The position numbers were made by a program, and so were the translations under genes. The notes beneath the pieces were generated by a model. The model saw only the letters and a program-made list of their open reading frames with translations, had not been told where the DNA came from and searched no databases. A stretch of DNA of 64,000 bases, from assembly GCA_964036315.1 (NCBI GenBank), contig OZ038500.1, forward strand, positions 57,047,745 through 57,111,744, given 5' to 3'. Of the stretch, positions 29,990-41,267 are shown in pieces (positions within the stretch are counted from its first letter, which is position 1; the number at the start of each line of letters is the position of its first letter). The stretch is from Acanthosepion esculentum (taxonomy: Eukaryota; Mollusca; Cephalopoda; Sepiida; Sepiidae).

Positions 29990-30556
29990 TATATTCATAT
30001 TTCTTTTTTTTCTTTCCACATTGTTTTTACTTTCCTTTCCTTTATCTTTATTTCCTTGTCTTTTCTTCTTTTTGATCATTTATTTTCTTCTTCATCCTAA
30101 TCTTTCTTCGTTTCTTTCGACTCTTCCTGTTTTTATCATTATCTTCTTCTCTTTTCTTCTTTTTGATCATTTATTTTCTTCTTCATCCTAATCTTTCTTC
30201 GTTTCTTTCGTCTCTTCCTTTTTTCATCTTATTCTCCTTCTCTTTTCTTTTTTGGATTGTCTTTTTCCTTCATCCCATCGTCTATTTTTTCATTCTTCAT
30301 TATATTTATGCCATTTCTTCTTCTAACACAAGTTTTCTCTTTTTTTCTTTCTCTTCTAAACTCATTCTTTTTCCCTTTTCCCATTTTTCATTTGCTTGTT
30401 TTCCTGTCTTTCGTATGTTGCTTATTTTTCTATATTTTCTATTTATCATCCTAGATTTTTCTTTCATACATTCCCATTTTCACCTTTATTTGTTCTTTTT
30501 CATTTTTCTTCGTTTTCATCTTCTCCACTTTTACTTCTACACAATTTCCTTCTTTC

Positions 30557-30645
30557 TTCCTCCTCCTCCTCCTTCTTCTTCTTCTTCTTCTTCTTCTTCT
30601 TCTTCTTCTTCTTCTTCTTCTTCTTCTTCTTCTTCTTCTTCTCCT
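30557..30645. repeat. (TCC)n/(TTC)n microsatellite
   Basis: Six TCC units pass into about 24 TTC units, then CTCCTCCTCCCCC. Confidence 0.95.
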
Positions 30646-30879
30646 CCTCCCCCTCTTGAGCTACTGGTCTTTCTTCGCTTTTCATTCTATTTTCTAAAGT
30701 ATTTCTTTTTTTGTTTCCTGTCTTCTACTTCTCTTAGACTACAACTTTGTTCTTCTTCTTGTCGTCTTCTTTCTTCATTTGCTTTTCCTACCTTCTTCTC
30801 CGTCGCCTCACCTACTATTTTCCTCTGCTTCCTTCATTCCATATGCTTACAAATTTATTCTTCTTTTGCTCCTATTGAT

Positions 30880-31482
30880 TTCTTCTTCTTCTTCTTCTTC
30901 TTCTTCTTCTTCTTCTTCTTCTTCTTCTTCTTCTTCTTCTTCTTCTTCTTCTTCTTCTTCTTCTTCTTCTTCTTCTTCTTCTTCTTCTTCTTCTTCTTCT
31001 TCTTCTTCTTCTTCTTCTTCTTCTTCTTCTTCTTCTTCTTCTTCTTCTTCTTCTTCTTCTTCTTCTTCTTCTTCTTCTTCTTCTTCTTCTTCTTCTTCTT
31101 CTTCTTCTTCTTCTTCTTCTTCTTCTTCTTCTTCTTCTTCTTCTTCTTCTTCTTCTTCTTCTTCTTCTTCTTCTTCTTCTTCTTCTTCTTCTTCTTCTTC
31201 TTCTTCTTCTTCTTCTTCTTCTTCTTCTTCTTCTTCTTCTTCTTCTTCTTCTTCTTCTTCTTCTTCTTCTTCTTCTTCTTCTTCTTCTTCTTCTTCTTCT
31301 TCTTCTTCTTCTTCTTCTTCTTCTTCTTCTTCTTCTTCTTCTTCTTCTTCTTCTTCTTCTTCTTCTTCTTCTTCTTCTTCTTCTTCTTCTTCTTCTTCTT
31401 CTTCTTCTTCTTCTTCTTCTTCTTCTTCTTCTTCTTCTTCTTCTTCTTCTTCTTCTTCTTCTTCTTCTTCTTCTTCTTCTTC
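30880..31482. repeat. Uninterrupted (TTC)n tract of about 200 triplets
   Basis: TTC (GAA on the minus strand) runs for about 602 bp without a visible interruption and ends in five TCG triplets (31482-31495). Pure GAA/TTC tracts of this length form intramolecular triplexes (H-DNA). Exact length may reflect assembly. Confidence 0.95.
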
Positions 31483-31860
31483 GTCGTCGTCGTCGCTTCG
31501 CCTACTGTTTTCCACTTCTTCTTTTTTTTCTATTTACTTACTGATTTCTTCTTAACTCCCACTGCCCTCTTCTTCTTCTTTTTCTTCTTCTTCCTCTTTT
31601 TATTCTTCTTCTTCTATCATTCTTTTTGCCCTCGTCTTTTTTTCTTTTTCATTGTTGATTCTTTTTCTTTCGCGTGATTCAATTTCTGCTTCTTATTCAC
31701 CCCCAATAATAAAAAAAAATCCTTTCATTCCTATCCTTTTTGTTAAACTATTGCACTTTTTCTTTCTTCTAATGCCATTTTTTTTTACTGCTAACTTCAT
31801 TCCCTTGAAACACGATCAATTTTCGCCACAACAAATTCTTTTAGCTTAAATGGAAAATAC

Positions 31861-32272
<412 letters not shown>

Positions 32273-32289
32273 TCCCGTCTAAACAGAAA

Positions 32290-32640
32290 AATAAGCACAT
32301 GTCTATAGTACCAACAACATGGGTATAATTGGGTTCTTCATTTTTTCTCTTGACTTCATTCTGGTATTTGATTTTAACATTGTCAATGCGTAGGTTGTAT
32401 CTGAAGTTATTTTTCTTGCTGACAAACATAAATTTTGTTTTCTTACAATTGATGGTTAGTCCTATTTTCTCGCTTTCATTTGCTATTTAGGTGTTTCTGT
32501 AGTTTTCGTTCTGCGTCTGTCATCAATACGGTGTCATCTTCGTATCCTCTTGTGCCCACCGTGACTAATAAAACCTGGTCGGATCTCCAATTCCTTCACG
32601 ATTGCTTAGCCGTCGAGGCTGAATAAATCCGGTTAGAAGA
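32290..32640 (-). pseudogene. LINE-B reverse transcriptase, decayed active-site region
   Basis: Minus-strand frames give PDLFSLDG, IVKELEIRPGF, then YEDDTVLMTDAERKLQKHL at about 32545-32490. The last is the YADDTVLIADTE motif of the 12.9-kb copy with YADD changed to YEDD, a lost catalytic residue pattern. Frameshifts are present. Confidence 0.65.
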
Positions 32641-32935
32641 AGAATTCTATTTTCCTTTTTATTTTTTCTGTATTTAATTCATTTTCTATCCCTATAAAGA
32701 CGGTTTGCTGGAATATTCCAATGTCTTTTCCACATAAGTTTTCGTATTAATTCAAATACATACATGTGCCATACAACCTTATGAAATCATCAATATATCC
32801 TTTGTTGCCCCACTCTCCTTGACCCCCCACCACAAAAAAACTCGTCTAATTAACAACAAGGTACTGTAAATAGTTTTTCTTCTAGGTTCCTGGCATTAAC
32901 TGCTTCACTACAACAAATGGATACTTTTTATCGGT
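32641..32935. other. No recognised gene or repeat
   Basis: AT-rich sequence with a short CCCCCCACCACAAAAAAA patch near 32825. Confidence 0.3.
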
Positions 32936-33104
32936 GGATAACATAAGAAACTATGGTGGGTTCATCTCTCATAAGATACTGGCTTTGAGGAAGCGCTGAG
33001 CATACTGTTTACTGTTTTATTTTATAATGTTTCCTTTTTCTCATATTCTCTCACGTTCAAATGCGTCTTAATGGATTTATTACCTTGCTGGGGTGCAATG
33101 CTAA
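32936..33104 (+). pseudogene. Possible LINE-A 3' end, short and diverged
   Basis: TTATTACCTTGCTGGGGTGC near 33080-33100 is a one-base-deleted form of the LINE-A 3' signature, preceded by ACGTTCAAATGCGTCTTAAT. No coding remnant was recognised. Confidence 0.4.
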
Positions 33105-34390
33105 AAAAAAGAGGGAAGGTTCTTTAGAAATGCCTTGAAATATTAAGCCTATTCGCAAGTAAGACAACATTTGCCGCGCTAATATTTCTAACAATGCATT
33201 AATTCCTTCATCAGTAAACAAAAAGGGAAAACGCATAGCACAGTCGCGTAACCCTTAAGGAAACAATCAGTTTTAAACGGTGTAATTAATATGGATTTTG
33301 GAGGCTTGGAGACAAAGAATTCAGAATGTTTATTTATCTATTAGGTCGGTAGATATATTTGTACGTTTTCTCTGATATTCTAAAAATGATCTCGAAGAAT
33401 AATCTTTCTTAGTGTTCTGTTTAGTAAACAATAGACTCACTAGCACTCATCTCCCTTTACCGGCCCTTTAGCTTGGGGGCTTCTTTCTGACCCTACACCG
33501 GTTGAAGTTTTCCGGTGGTCAGCCCTTTATCTAGTTTAGCTGCCCCCAGCACGGCTGCATGGCATAGTTTCCATCCTTCAAATATCTCGTCATTCTTGGA
33601 CATCTCCGATAAGAACTATCGCCTTTCTTCCTTCTTATTATGGAATCTTTTAATGCAAGCATTATTTTTTAGTATCATTGCCTTCCTACAACGAACTTTG
33701 TTTACCTTCTCACCACGTGCGGAACCTCCATCTATCCTCTCGGAATTTGACTGTTACTCTGCCTAATTTGTATTCTTTTTCTTTCTTTGAGTATTTTTTA
33801 TGCCCAAAATGCTTCTATTCTGTTAGCTTTTCATACCTACAACTTTCTTTAAGGTCTTGGTAATTCCTCACTTTCATTTTCTTTCTATGTGATTCTGAAG
33901 AAACGTGTTTTTTTATTCCTTTCAGTTTTACCTGTGTCTAGAACATACCATGTCTCGGAGTCTTGATTGTCGATGAGAGTTTATGCTGTCTAAGGGTTGG
34001 GTACATTTCAACGAAATACACGCATCCCTGATACAGTACACTTAGCATTTTTTGCTTCTGAGTAACTCTAGTCATCTTATGAAACTATTTAACGTTATTG
34101 AAATTTTATTTCAGAATTTGGCACCTGTTTGAGACGGAATGCCAACTCGACAAGAATGACCATGTTCGGCATTATCTCTTTGCTTTTAATCAAGGTTAGA
34201 AAGCTTTCATTGCCATTTTATCGTAACATACTTAGTTGGAATAAAGTAGCGTTTTTTAATAGGTGGTGTTTGAATGCGTGACTTTGTTTTACAGGTGACT
34301 GAAATTTATGACACGCATGCATATTCTGAAAGGTGACATTTCTCTATACGACTCCCGTATATGTATTGTGAATTTTAAATGTTTTTATTT
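33105..34390. other. No recognised gene
   Basis: A GC-richer patch at 33430-33560 and an 83-codon ORF at 33515-33766 match no family. The rest is AT-rich. Candidate splice-like TTTTACAG sites occur (for example near 34295) but no exon chain was built. Confidence 0.3.
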
Positions 34391-34393
34391 TAT

Positions 34394-35657
34394 CAGTGAA
34401 AACAGAAGAAAATGAGATGGACTTTCGTCATTTTGTGCGCATTTATTTGAAGAAACAAATAAACGCTGTAAAAACAGCAAAACAGATATGTGCCATTTAT
34501 AGAGATAGTGCCATAGCTGAGGATATTGTTCGTAAGTATCTTTGTTTTTTTTTTTAACCGAGTTCACCCAAAGCAAGTCAGTAAATTAGAAAAAAGAAAT
34601 ATTATTAAGGAAAGAAAACAAAAGAAGAGTAATCAGATAGACAACAGATAGTGATTGACTTAGTAAATTTTTGAAGATTAAAGTTGACTGGAAAGCTTGT
34701 AGCCAGAAGAGAGTTCCACTAGCTAGAAGTGCGAGAAAAGAAACTGTTAGCATAGAATTTACGGTTACATATAACCAACTGAGCTGTAATTTGGTGAGGC
34801 TCCGCTATCAGTGTAGTACTGCGCTTAGATTCATAAAGTCTTAGTACTATAGCGAAAAGCTCATCTGAACAATTACCATGAAAGATAGAAAAGGCACAGA
34901 GAGGCATATTTATGGCAGTGGGAAAGAGACTGAAGTTGAGATGCCAGATGAACACCAGTAAAATTGCTGATTCTTCTTTGGATTCTATCAAGCATCTCTA
35001 GATATATAGCAGAAACACCAGACCATATGTGGCAGCGATATTTCAAGCATAGACGATTGGTATTAGCCGAATTCACGAGAGGAAATTTTGATCTGGATGA
35101 GTGAGAACATTCCAGCAGGACTGTAGTCGTTGATGATGATCAAATCGAAACGCTGATTGCAAATAATCCAGGGCACACGACACCTCACATAGCAGAGTTA
35201 CTCCATGTCTCATATGAACAGTAATGTATGTAACGATTCAGGTTTTTAAAAGGCAATGATTTTGAAAGAACGTTCACGTCGATGTTAAATGGTATGCATA
35301 CAACAATGTAGAAGGAAAAAATTTGTAGAGAATGCAAAATGCGCCATCATTAAATATTCGAAATAACAACCTCTATCCAAAGATACGATGTTGTGTATCT
35401 GGGGGAATTGAAAAGGAATTACGAGCTACTTTTTCAAAATCGGCCGTTGAATTCAAGCCAGTACTGTTCTCACCTGGACCGATTGAAAGCAGTAATCAAC
35501 AAAAAGCGCCCAGACGTGACCAATCAGTAGGATCTCGTCCGCTATCAGATCTCACGTCTCTTTGCCGATTGAGTAGCAATTGCTACAGCAAGGATAGGAC
35601 ACACAACGTACTCCTGACCTTGTGCCTTCGGATTTCCAATCATTTTTCTACCTAAGA
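34394..35657 (+). pseudogene. Mariner-type transposase relic, split by a LINE-A insertion
   Basis: Part 1 (34397-34545): VKTEENEMDFRHFVRIYLKK, QINAVKTAKQICAIY and DSAIAEDIVRKYL, the first helix-turn-helix of SETMAR/Hsmar-like mariners. It stops at a LINE-A fragment (34562-35060). Part 2 resumes at about 35062 with EFTRGNFDLDE, then VVDDDQIETLIANNPGHTT and HIAELLHVSYEQ (second HTH). Part 3 (35385-35510) gives VVYLGELKRNYELLFQNRPL and SQYCSHLDRLKAVINKKRPD, the mariner central domain. The end has only vague DNARPHxS and SPDLxPSDF remnants. Inverted termini were not identified. The nesting shows the mariner predates the LINE copy. Confidence 0.75.
34562..35060 (-). pseudogene. LINE-A 3' part inserted in the mariner relic
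   Basis: Minus frames: LKYRCHIWSGVSAIYLEMLD, RIQRRISNFTGVHLASQL, QSLSHCHKYASLCLFY, then VICNRKFYANSFFSRTSS. The reversed 3' signature is TTCACCCAAAGCAAG at 34562-34576, next to a T run (34542-34555) that reads as its A-rich tail. 5'-truncated. Confidence 0.7.
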
Positions 35658-35732
35658 AAAAAATTCGATCTCCTGTAAGTCTGTAAAAACCACGTAGACC
35701 AATTCAGCACCCAGAAAGATGCCAAGTGAAGG

Positions 35733-36158
35733 TGCTTTTCTTAAGCGTAGCGTAGATGTGGCACAAGGCCGAAAGTATGTGGCAAGCGGTGACGTAATTG
35801 ATCTAGCGAGACAAGCTTGCTAAACATTACACCACGTCGAAGTGACCCTAATTATCACTTGTTATGATTATTTTCTAAGCGTAGCTTAGATATGGCACAA
35901 GGCTCAAAATATGTGGCACCCAGTGAGGATCGAACTCACTCTTCAGTCGTAATTGATCAAGCGACACAAGGTTGTTAACCATTACACCACGTCGAAGTGC
36001 CCCTAATCAGCCTTTGTTATTTTTATTTTCTAAGCGTAGCTTAGATGTGACACAAGGCTGAATATATGTGGCACGCAGTGAGGATCGAACTCACTCTTCA
36101 GCCGTAATTGATCTAGCGAGACAAGCTTGTTAACCATTACACCACGTCGAAGTGCTCA
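35733..36158 (-). mobile_element. Three tandem SINE-A copies
   Basis: TTTTCTTAAGCGTAGC at 35736, TTTTCTAAGCGTAGCTTAGA at 35871 and again at 36026 mark three copies in one orientation, about 135 and 155 bp apart. The first lacks the B-box region (only GGTGACGTAATTGATCTAGC remains); copies two and three have GAGGATCGAACTCACTCTTC and ACAAGCTTGTTAACCATTAC. Each 3' end carries the palindrome CTAAGCGTAGCTTAG. The sequence between copies (CCCTAATxA.CxTTGTTATxATTTT) is also shared, so the repeat unit is SINE plus flank. Confidence 0.85.
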
Positions 36159-36164
36159 ACGATG

Positions 36165-36310
36165 CCAAGTCATGTGCTGACGAAACAAGGTTTAGGAGAG
36201 ATAACAAAAAGACAAAATTAATTAAGAGCTACAAAGAACAGGAAGTTGTGGAGAGCGATGATCGCAAACGTACTGAAGAGACACGGCACACAGAAGAAGA
36301 AGAATATGAA
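36165..36310 (+). pseudogene. LINE-B 3' end fragment
   Basis: ACGAAACAAGGTTTAGGAGA, GATAACAAAAAGACAAAATT, AATTAAGAGCTACAAAGAAC and AGAGCGATGATCGCAAACGT match the 29250-29350 stretch nearly base for base, plus strand. It abuts the 5' end of the third SINE-A. Confidence 0.7.
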
Positions 36311-37084
36311 ACTGAACGAGAGAAATAGGGATAGGAAATAAAGAATAATAGCAAATATATCTTAAATACCAATAGTTAATATATTACCGACCATCTGTAA
36401 ATGCATTGATGATAAGTGTGTTCCCAATCTGTCATTGACTTGTTGTTTGTTATGAATTAAAATTCCACTACTGATCACGATAGGATTCACTCGTTGGTCA
36501 GCAAAATGTGTTGTAAAAATTGTGGGCTGACAAAACCTGTATGAATGAAATAGTAAAATAAATCTAGCGAAAATGAAATCAGCAATCCCTGAAGTACGTA
36601 AGTGACGGCTAGCTAGCAAAGTGATCTGGATGTTTAGACAAAGGTTTCTTTTGGGGTACTTTATTCGTAGAAATGGTCCCAGAGCGAGCACAGATATGTG
36701 AAAACTGATTGATTTGAAAACGAGGTATTTTTTTTTATTTATTTGTGTTGAGTTTTGATTGGCCAGAGTGATAGTGTTTTAGGATTCAAGTTAAAATAGT
36801 CTTTCTTTTTTTGTGTGTGTGGGTAGCAGGAGTTGGTCAACATTTTACGACACTTCCATCTTCGATCAAAGAGCCACTGCTTTATGAAACAGACTCCCAA
36901 AGGGTTGCTTCCCCCCAAACTACAATCTAGTTCAATCTTGGTTCGATCTTGTTTCAACTGTTACCTATCGTGCGTATCCTCATAATCTGCATAATCACTT
37001 CATAATCTCCTGCTTCCACCTTCGTACAAAAACATCATTTATCAACCCTCTGTCTTGAGTGGCCCTTGGGACTTTAAATGGGCG
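36311..37084. other. No recognised gene
   Basis: A 109-codon reverse ORF at 36362-36691 has no recognised family. AT-rich. Confidence 0.3.
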
Positions 37085-37595
37085 AACATTAATACAAAAG
37101 AAAGTGTAATTGTAAATAGAGTAGCCACTCGAATCCGATGCCAGTCTACTCGGGCCGCTAGCTAATCCTCATTGCAGACACCTACTCAGGCACATTTGTC
37201 TTTGTTCAAAGCCCACAAAGCACACTTGTGGTTTATACTGCAGATATGTATGGTGTATACCGCCGAGCGGACCTTAGTTACAGTTTCTGGGATAGAGCGC
37301 GTAATTTAGCGTGATCAGCAATCTGAACACGGCTAGCTCGCTGAAACGCTCGGTCATGATGACTTGTGACTTCGTGCTAGCACAACCACCATCGAAGGGT
37401 TCCGTCTATCCGATTTCACTCACAAGGGTTGGGACAACCCGTGATATGGTTTTCAGGCACTTTCCAAAGGAAACATCAAGAAGTCTTCTTCCTGACAAAT
37501 CGACCAGGGTGAGATCTGAACCCGGGTCTCATGGTCAAAAAGCGAACGTTCTAATGCCCATAAGTGTAATGGTATATGTGGTAATAAAATAAGTA
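37085..37595 (-). mobile_element. Possible tRNA-derived SINE of another family
   Basis: On the minus strand from about 37575: CACTTATGGGCATTAGAACG, CATGAGACCCGGGTTCAGAT (B-box-like GGGTTCAGATC), GATTTGTCAGGAAG, CTTTGGAAAGTGCCTGAAAA, CCACAAGTGTGCTTTGTGGG, and GATTAGCTAGCGGCCCGAG at the far end. The tRNA-like start and non-coding body suggest a SINE. It is the only copy here, so the family cannot be confirmed. The 93-codon forward ORF inside it is not considered a gene. Confidence 0.4.
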
Positions 37596-38105
37596 TTTCC
37601 CATCTCCCACCTCGCTTGAAACAATCCACTATAATAAACGTTTTTTTTTTTTCAGCGCAAATAACGTTTCATAAGCTTCTACTAAAATAAAAACTGAATT
37701 AGTCAAATCTTCTCTTTAGAGTTGTTGCTGTATTACAATTTATTTCACATTGGCTTTCGCAATGATGGACGTATACTCTGCCTAGACAAGCTTACTACAG
37801 ATTCGAATTTTCTAAACGCTGAAAGAGAATACCGTCATTGACGAAAATCTTTGAATAATTCCTGGAAGAATGTTGCGTCGAAGCACTCAAACTGAGACCC
37901 CGAGGAAGAAACACAAGAAAGGCCTGATAAGGTCGAGACATCCCGTCGATTTAAACGATCCGCAAGATGGCTGGTCATTTGAAGGATTTTCTTCCATATG
38001 AATATAATAAATACTTGGCGCGGGGAGGATGTGATAATAAAATAAGCACATCTCACCTCCCATCTCCTCGCTTGTAACCATCTTTCTTTTTTTTCCTTTT
38101 TTTTT
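37596..38105. other. No recognised gene
   Basis: A T run lies at 37644-37655. Two overlapping reverse ORFs (97 and 86 aa, 37835-38147) run into the LINE-A 3' end and match nothing. The only repeated phrase is ATCTCACCTCCCATCTCC at 38050, like CCATCTCCCACCTCGCTTG at 37600. Confidence 0.3.
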
Positions 38106-38106
38106 T

Positions 38107-38770
38107 TTAAGCTTATCCCCCCAAGCAAGGCTGGAAGCCACTAGCACGCAAGGGGTTACAGAAGGTTTGGAGGAAGAGCAGATAGGAGTGGTAAAGGAAG
38201 GATATGGAGAAAGATAGTGGATCGATCAAGTGAAGGGGGTTACAGAAGATTTGGAGCGAGAGCAGATAGGAATGAAAGGTGAAAGGATGTGGAGAAGGGA
38301 AGTGGATAGATCAAGGCAACTGGAGATGTCGATTGACGTTACACTTAAATAGCTGGAGATTGTATTTGTCAGGGAAACAGGAATAAGGAAGGGAGTTCCA
38401 CAGGCGAGATGTGCGAGACATGAAGCTATTGGAGTAGAAGAGACGTCTACATCTAACAGTTTCAACGGTGTAGGGGTGGGAACGGGATGCCAGCCTCGTA
38501 GGACGTTTAAATTCATGAGGCCTAGGAATCAGCGAAAGCAGCTCCTCGGAGCAATTACCGTGAAAGTATTTGTAAAAAAGACAGAGCGAGGCAACGTCGC
38601 GTCTGTGAGAGAGCGACTGCAGACGAGATGACAGATCAGGGCCAATTACATTGCATATCCCTCTCTGGATCTTATCAAGAACTCTGAGGGAAACAGTAGG
38701 GGCTCCAGACCATCTACTATAATAAACGTTTTTCAACGCTAAAGATGAATGAATCAAATAAAACTCCATA
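38107..38770 (-). pseudogene. LINE-A 3' part with the longest intact RT C-terminal ORF
   Basis: The ORF 38769-38311 (152 codons) reads LKNVYYSRWSGAPTVSLRVL, DKIQRGICNVIGPDLSSRLQ, SLSHRRDVASLCLFYKYFHG, then ELLSLIPRPHEFKRPTRLAS, FYSNSFMSRTSRLWNSLPYS and CFPDKYNLQLFKCNVNRHL. This is the thumb/C-terminal region downstream of the RT active site in jockey-like elements. The 3' signature (reversed CCCCCCAAGCAAGGCTGGAA) is at 38116, next to a T run at 38093-38108 that is its poly(A) tail. The open frame implies a relatively young, 5'-truncated insertion. Confidence 0.8.
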
Positions 38771-38771
38771 C

Positions 38772-39068
38772 GCTATATGACGGATGTGCCTTGTGGTGTA
38801 ATGCATAGAGGCTCGGAGTTCAAATTCCAGTCGAGTTCATTAGATCCACGTGCACACAAATACCCTTGGGAAAGGTATGAATCCATCTCTTCTCCCCAGC
38901 TATGGATGGAATAGCAAGAGAGACAGTGTTCTTTAGCCTTGGCTGGCAACCAGACTACCGCAGAAAGATATGTCAATCTACAGCGGGAAAAAATGCCTCG
39001 TCAGTCGTATATAGAAAGATACATGATCGCCCAAGCGTTTATCACGTATGGCACTTAACTGACTGAGG
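38772..39068 (+). mobile_element. SINE-B copy without the 5S head
   Basis: tRNA-like CTTGTGGTGTAATGCATAGA and GGAGTTCAAATTCCAGTCG, then CCCCAGCTATGGATGGAATA, CCAGACTACCGCAGAAAG, and tail CCTCGTCAGTCGTATATAGA, AAGATACATGATCGCCCAAG, CACTTAACTGACTGA. It gives the full tail sequence for the family. It follows the LINE-A 5' truncation point directly. Confidence 0.65.
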
Positions 39069-39470
39069 CTGTATGACGGTATATTAACAGAATTATTTAC
39101 AATAATATTTTTATTCACTCTTCGGACTTGTGTGTATTTCTGTCTTGTCTCGTTTGAAATAATCATAAGAAAAGCTTATTATTCGTCCGCATCCTCGTTC
39201 ACTTTTTGTTCAGTGTTCCACCGCACCCGCCATAGAGCTGCATGTTCAATATCCACTGACAGATTATTTGCTTTTGCTGTCGTAAATTCGTGAAATTAAT
39301 GGACCCTGTTACCAAGATTTGCAACGTGTTTACTTGCCTCATTCACTTCGTTGGCATATTTACTGCTTTTGTTTCGAAGCGTAAAAGAATTTTAGAATGT
39401 TCTACATAGAACTTCACCGCTGCTATCCATTCTTGTGGCTACCTTTATTCTTTTATTTTTACCTTGGTTA
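39069..39470. other. No recognised gene or repeat
   Basis: Mixed sequence leading into the (TTTC)n domain. Confidence 0.3.
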
Positions 39471-39515
39471 ATTTTCTTTCTTTTTTTTCTTTCTTTCTTT
39501 CCTTCTTTCTTTTCT

Positions 39516-39547
<32 letters not shown>

Positions 39548-40014
39548 TTTTCTTTCTTTCTTTCTTTCTTTCTTTCTCATGCAATCATCTTTCTTTCTTT
39601 CCCATCTTGGGTATTTTTTTACTTTCATTCTTTGTAATTTTCTACCTTTTTTTTCTTTTCAACCCTATCTAAGTTCTTTGTTTCTTTGTTTTTTTTGTTT
39701 GTTTGTTTGTTCGTTTGTTTGTTTGTTTGTTTCTTTCTTTCTTTCTTTGTTTCTTTCTTCTTTCATTGGGCTATTTTCCTTCTTTCTTTCATTGGGTAAC
39801 TTTCCATTTTTCTTTCTTTCTTAGGGTAATTTTCTTTCTTTCTTTTCTACCTGATACAACATTCTTTCTTTCTAATTTTCCTCCATTTTTCTTTTTTGCC
39901 CACTCTATGTAATTTTTCTTTCTTTCATAATTTAGGTAATTTTCTTTCTTTACTTCTTTCGGTCCTTTTCACTAATTTTTTTCTATTTTATTTCTTTTCT
40001 ACCTTATGTAATAT

Positions 40015-40082
<68 letters not shown>

Positions 40083-40086
40083 TGTA
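39471..40086. repeat. (TTTC)n-rich polypyrimidine domain
   Basis: Blocks of TTTC at 39480-39585, (TTTG)n at 39697-39731, and a pure (TTTC)n block at 40014-40083. Overlapping ORFs (129, 69, 63 and 78 aa) are low-complexity translations. Confidence 0.9.
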
Positions 40087-40256
40087 ATTATCGTTCGTTC
40101 ACTAATAATTCCTTTCCCATCCGCTATATATTCCTTCTCTCTGGTTTTGATATTCACGTTCTTACTTTTGGAATATTTTTTTATATTTTATATATTTGCC
40201 CTTTACAATCTTTCTTTTTTCTACTCTACCTAATATTTCTTTCTTAATTTGTATGC

Positions 40257-40258
<2 letters not shown>

Positions 40259-40301
<43 letters not shown>

Positions 40302-40325
40302 TACACGCACACACATATATATATG
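40259..40325. repeat. (CA)n then (TA)-rich microsatellite
   Basis: About 19 CA units to 40297, degenerate CA to 40314, then ATATATATGTATATATA. Confidence 0.95.
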
Positions 40326-40332
40326 TATATAT

Positions 40333-40740
40333 ACCTCGACTAATTCCCTATATGTAAGGTTTATAATGAATTTTTAAAAACTGAAAAAAGCTTTCTTGAA
40401 TCTTCATTTCAGCTTTAATTGAAAGCAAAACTAAAGAATTAAAATTTACTATTTCCTGTAAGCAAAATGTCGTCTATTTCAAACAGAAATTATATTGATT
40501 GGAATCGATTTTTTCAGTAAAATCGATGAAAACGGCAATTTTGACACATTTGTAAACAAAAGTTAATTGTTGGTGTTAAAAATCTTTCAAAAATAAAATA
40601 TATATTTCGGAAACGACATTTGAGGATTTGAAACAAATATTACTTACTTATAACATAAAATATTGTATACAAGTATTTCTTATCGGCGGGTCTTTTTTTC
40701 TGTCTTGTTGATCAATTTATTGACCACCTAATGTTTTGAC
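40333..40740 (+). repeat. Dispersed repeat G, copy 1
   Basis: GTAAGGTTTATAATGAATTT, CAGCTTTAATTGAAAGCAAA, TTTCAAACAGAAATTATATT, GATTTTTTCAGTAAAATCG, AACAAATATTACTTACTTAT and TTGATCAATTTATTGAC occur in the same order at 46852-47290. AT-rich, non-coding, class unknown. Confidence 0.75.
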
Positions 40741-41267
40741 AACTTCCGTTATGGTGAAGCAGAATTGCTAGCAGACGATCAAATTTATATGAGGGTTTTT
40801 TCCGTAAAGGAGGACAACCCTTAAAACATATGATCTTTTAATGATAAGTTCATGCATGAACTAGCATACTTAGAAAAAGTAGGACGCTTAAACACACAAA
40901 AAACAATCGAAATTCTTGTTAAAAATTTTCGGGGGTATCAGATTGTAATAAGCTTTACAATATATGATTAGTAAATTTAGTTTTATTTAATAACAATATT
41001 TCGTAAGAGTTATCACATGGCAACTGAATTTTAAAAGATTTAAAAACTTTATAAAATATTGAATTTAAAATTATAAAAAATGAAAAAAATCTTGTTACAA
41101 ATAGTTACATGTGAAAACCTAATAAATGTAGTGACATTACAAAATATGCCAGTATTTTTTTACGTATACTTAAATAATACAGGGTTTCTCAATTCTTTTA
41201 AGACACGTCTTTTAATAGTTCTAGGGTTTTCCAACTTGTCTGATTATCATTACATTTCGGATAAATA
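40741..41267. other. AT-rich spacer, nothing recognised
   Basis: Might include the 5' end of the transposon relic that follows, but no inverted terminus was recognised. Confidence 0.3.

Larger units (their letters stand above)
29990..31860. repeat. Polypyrimidine (plus) / polypurine (minus) domain
   Basis: Almost the whole 1.9 kb is C/T on the plus strand. A 118-bp duplication is visible near its start: CTTTTCTTCTTTTTGATCAT followed by TTATTTTCTTCTTCATCCTA occurs at about 30060 and 30153. The long ORFs here (504 aa Phe/Ser-rich at 30163-31677, 258 aa Ser, 222 aa Glu) are translations of simple repeat and are rejected as genes. Confidence 0.9.

Noticed and set aside
30163..31677. 504-codon ORF with Phe- and Ser-rich runs, and poly-Ser (258 aa) and poly-Glu (222 aa) ORFs in other frames
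   Set aside because: They are translations of (TTC)n and flanking polypyrimidine DNA; TTC, TCT and GAA contain no stop codons, so length means nothing.
37311..37592. 93-codon forward ORF
   Set aside because: Lies within a probable reversed tRNA-derived SINE.
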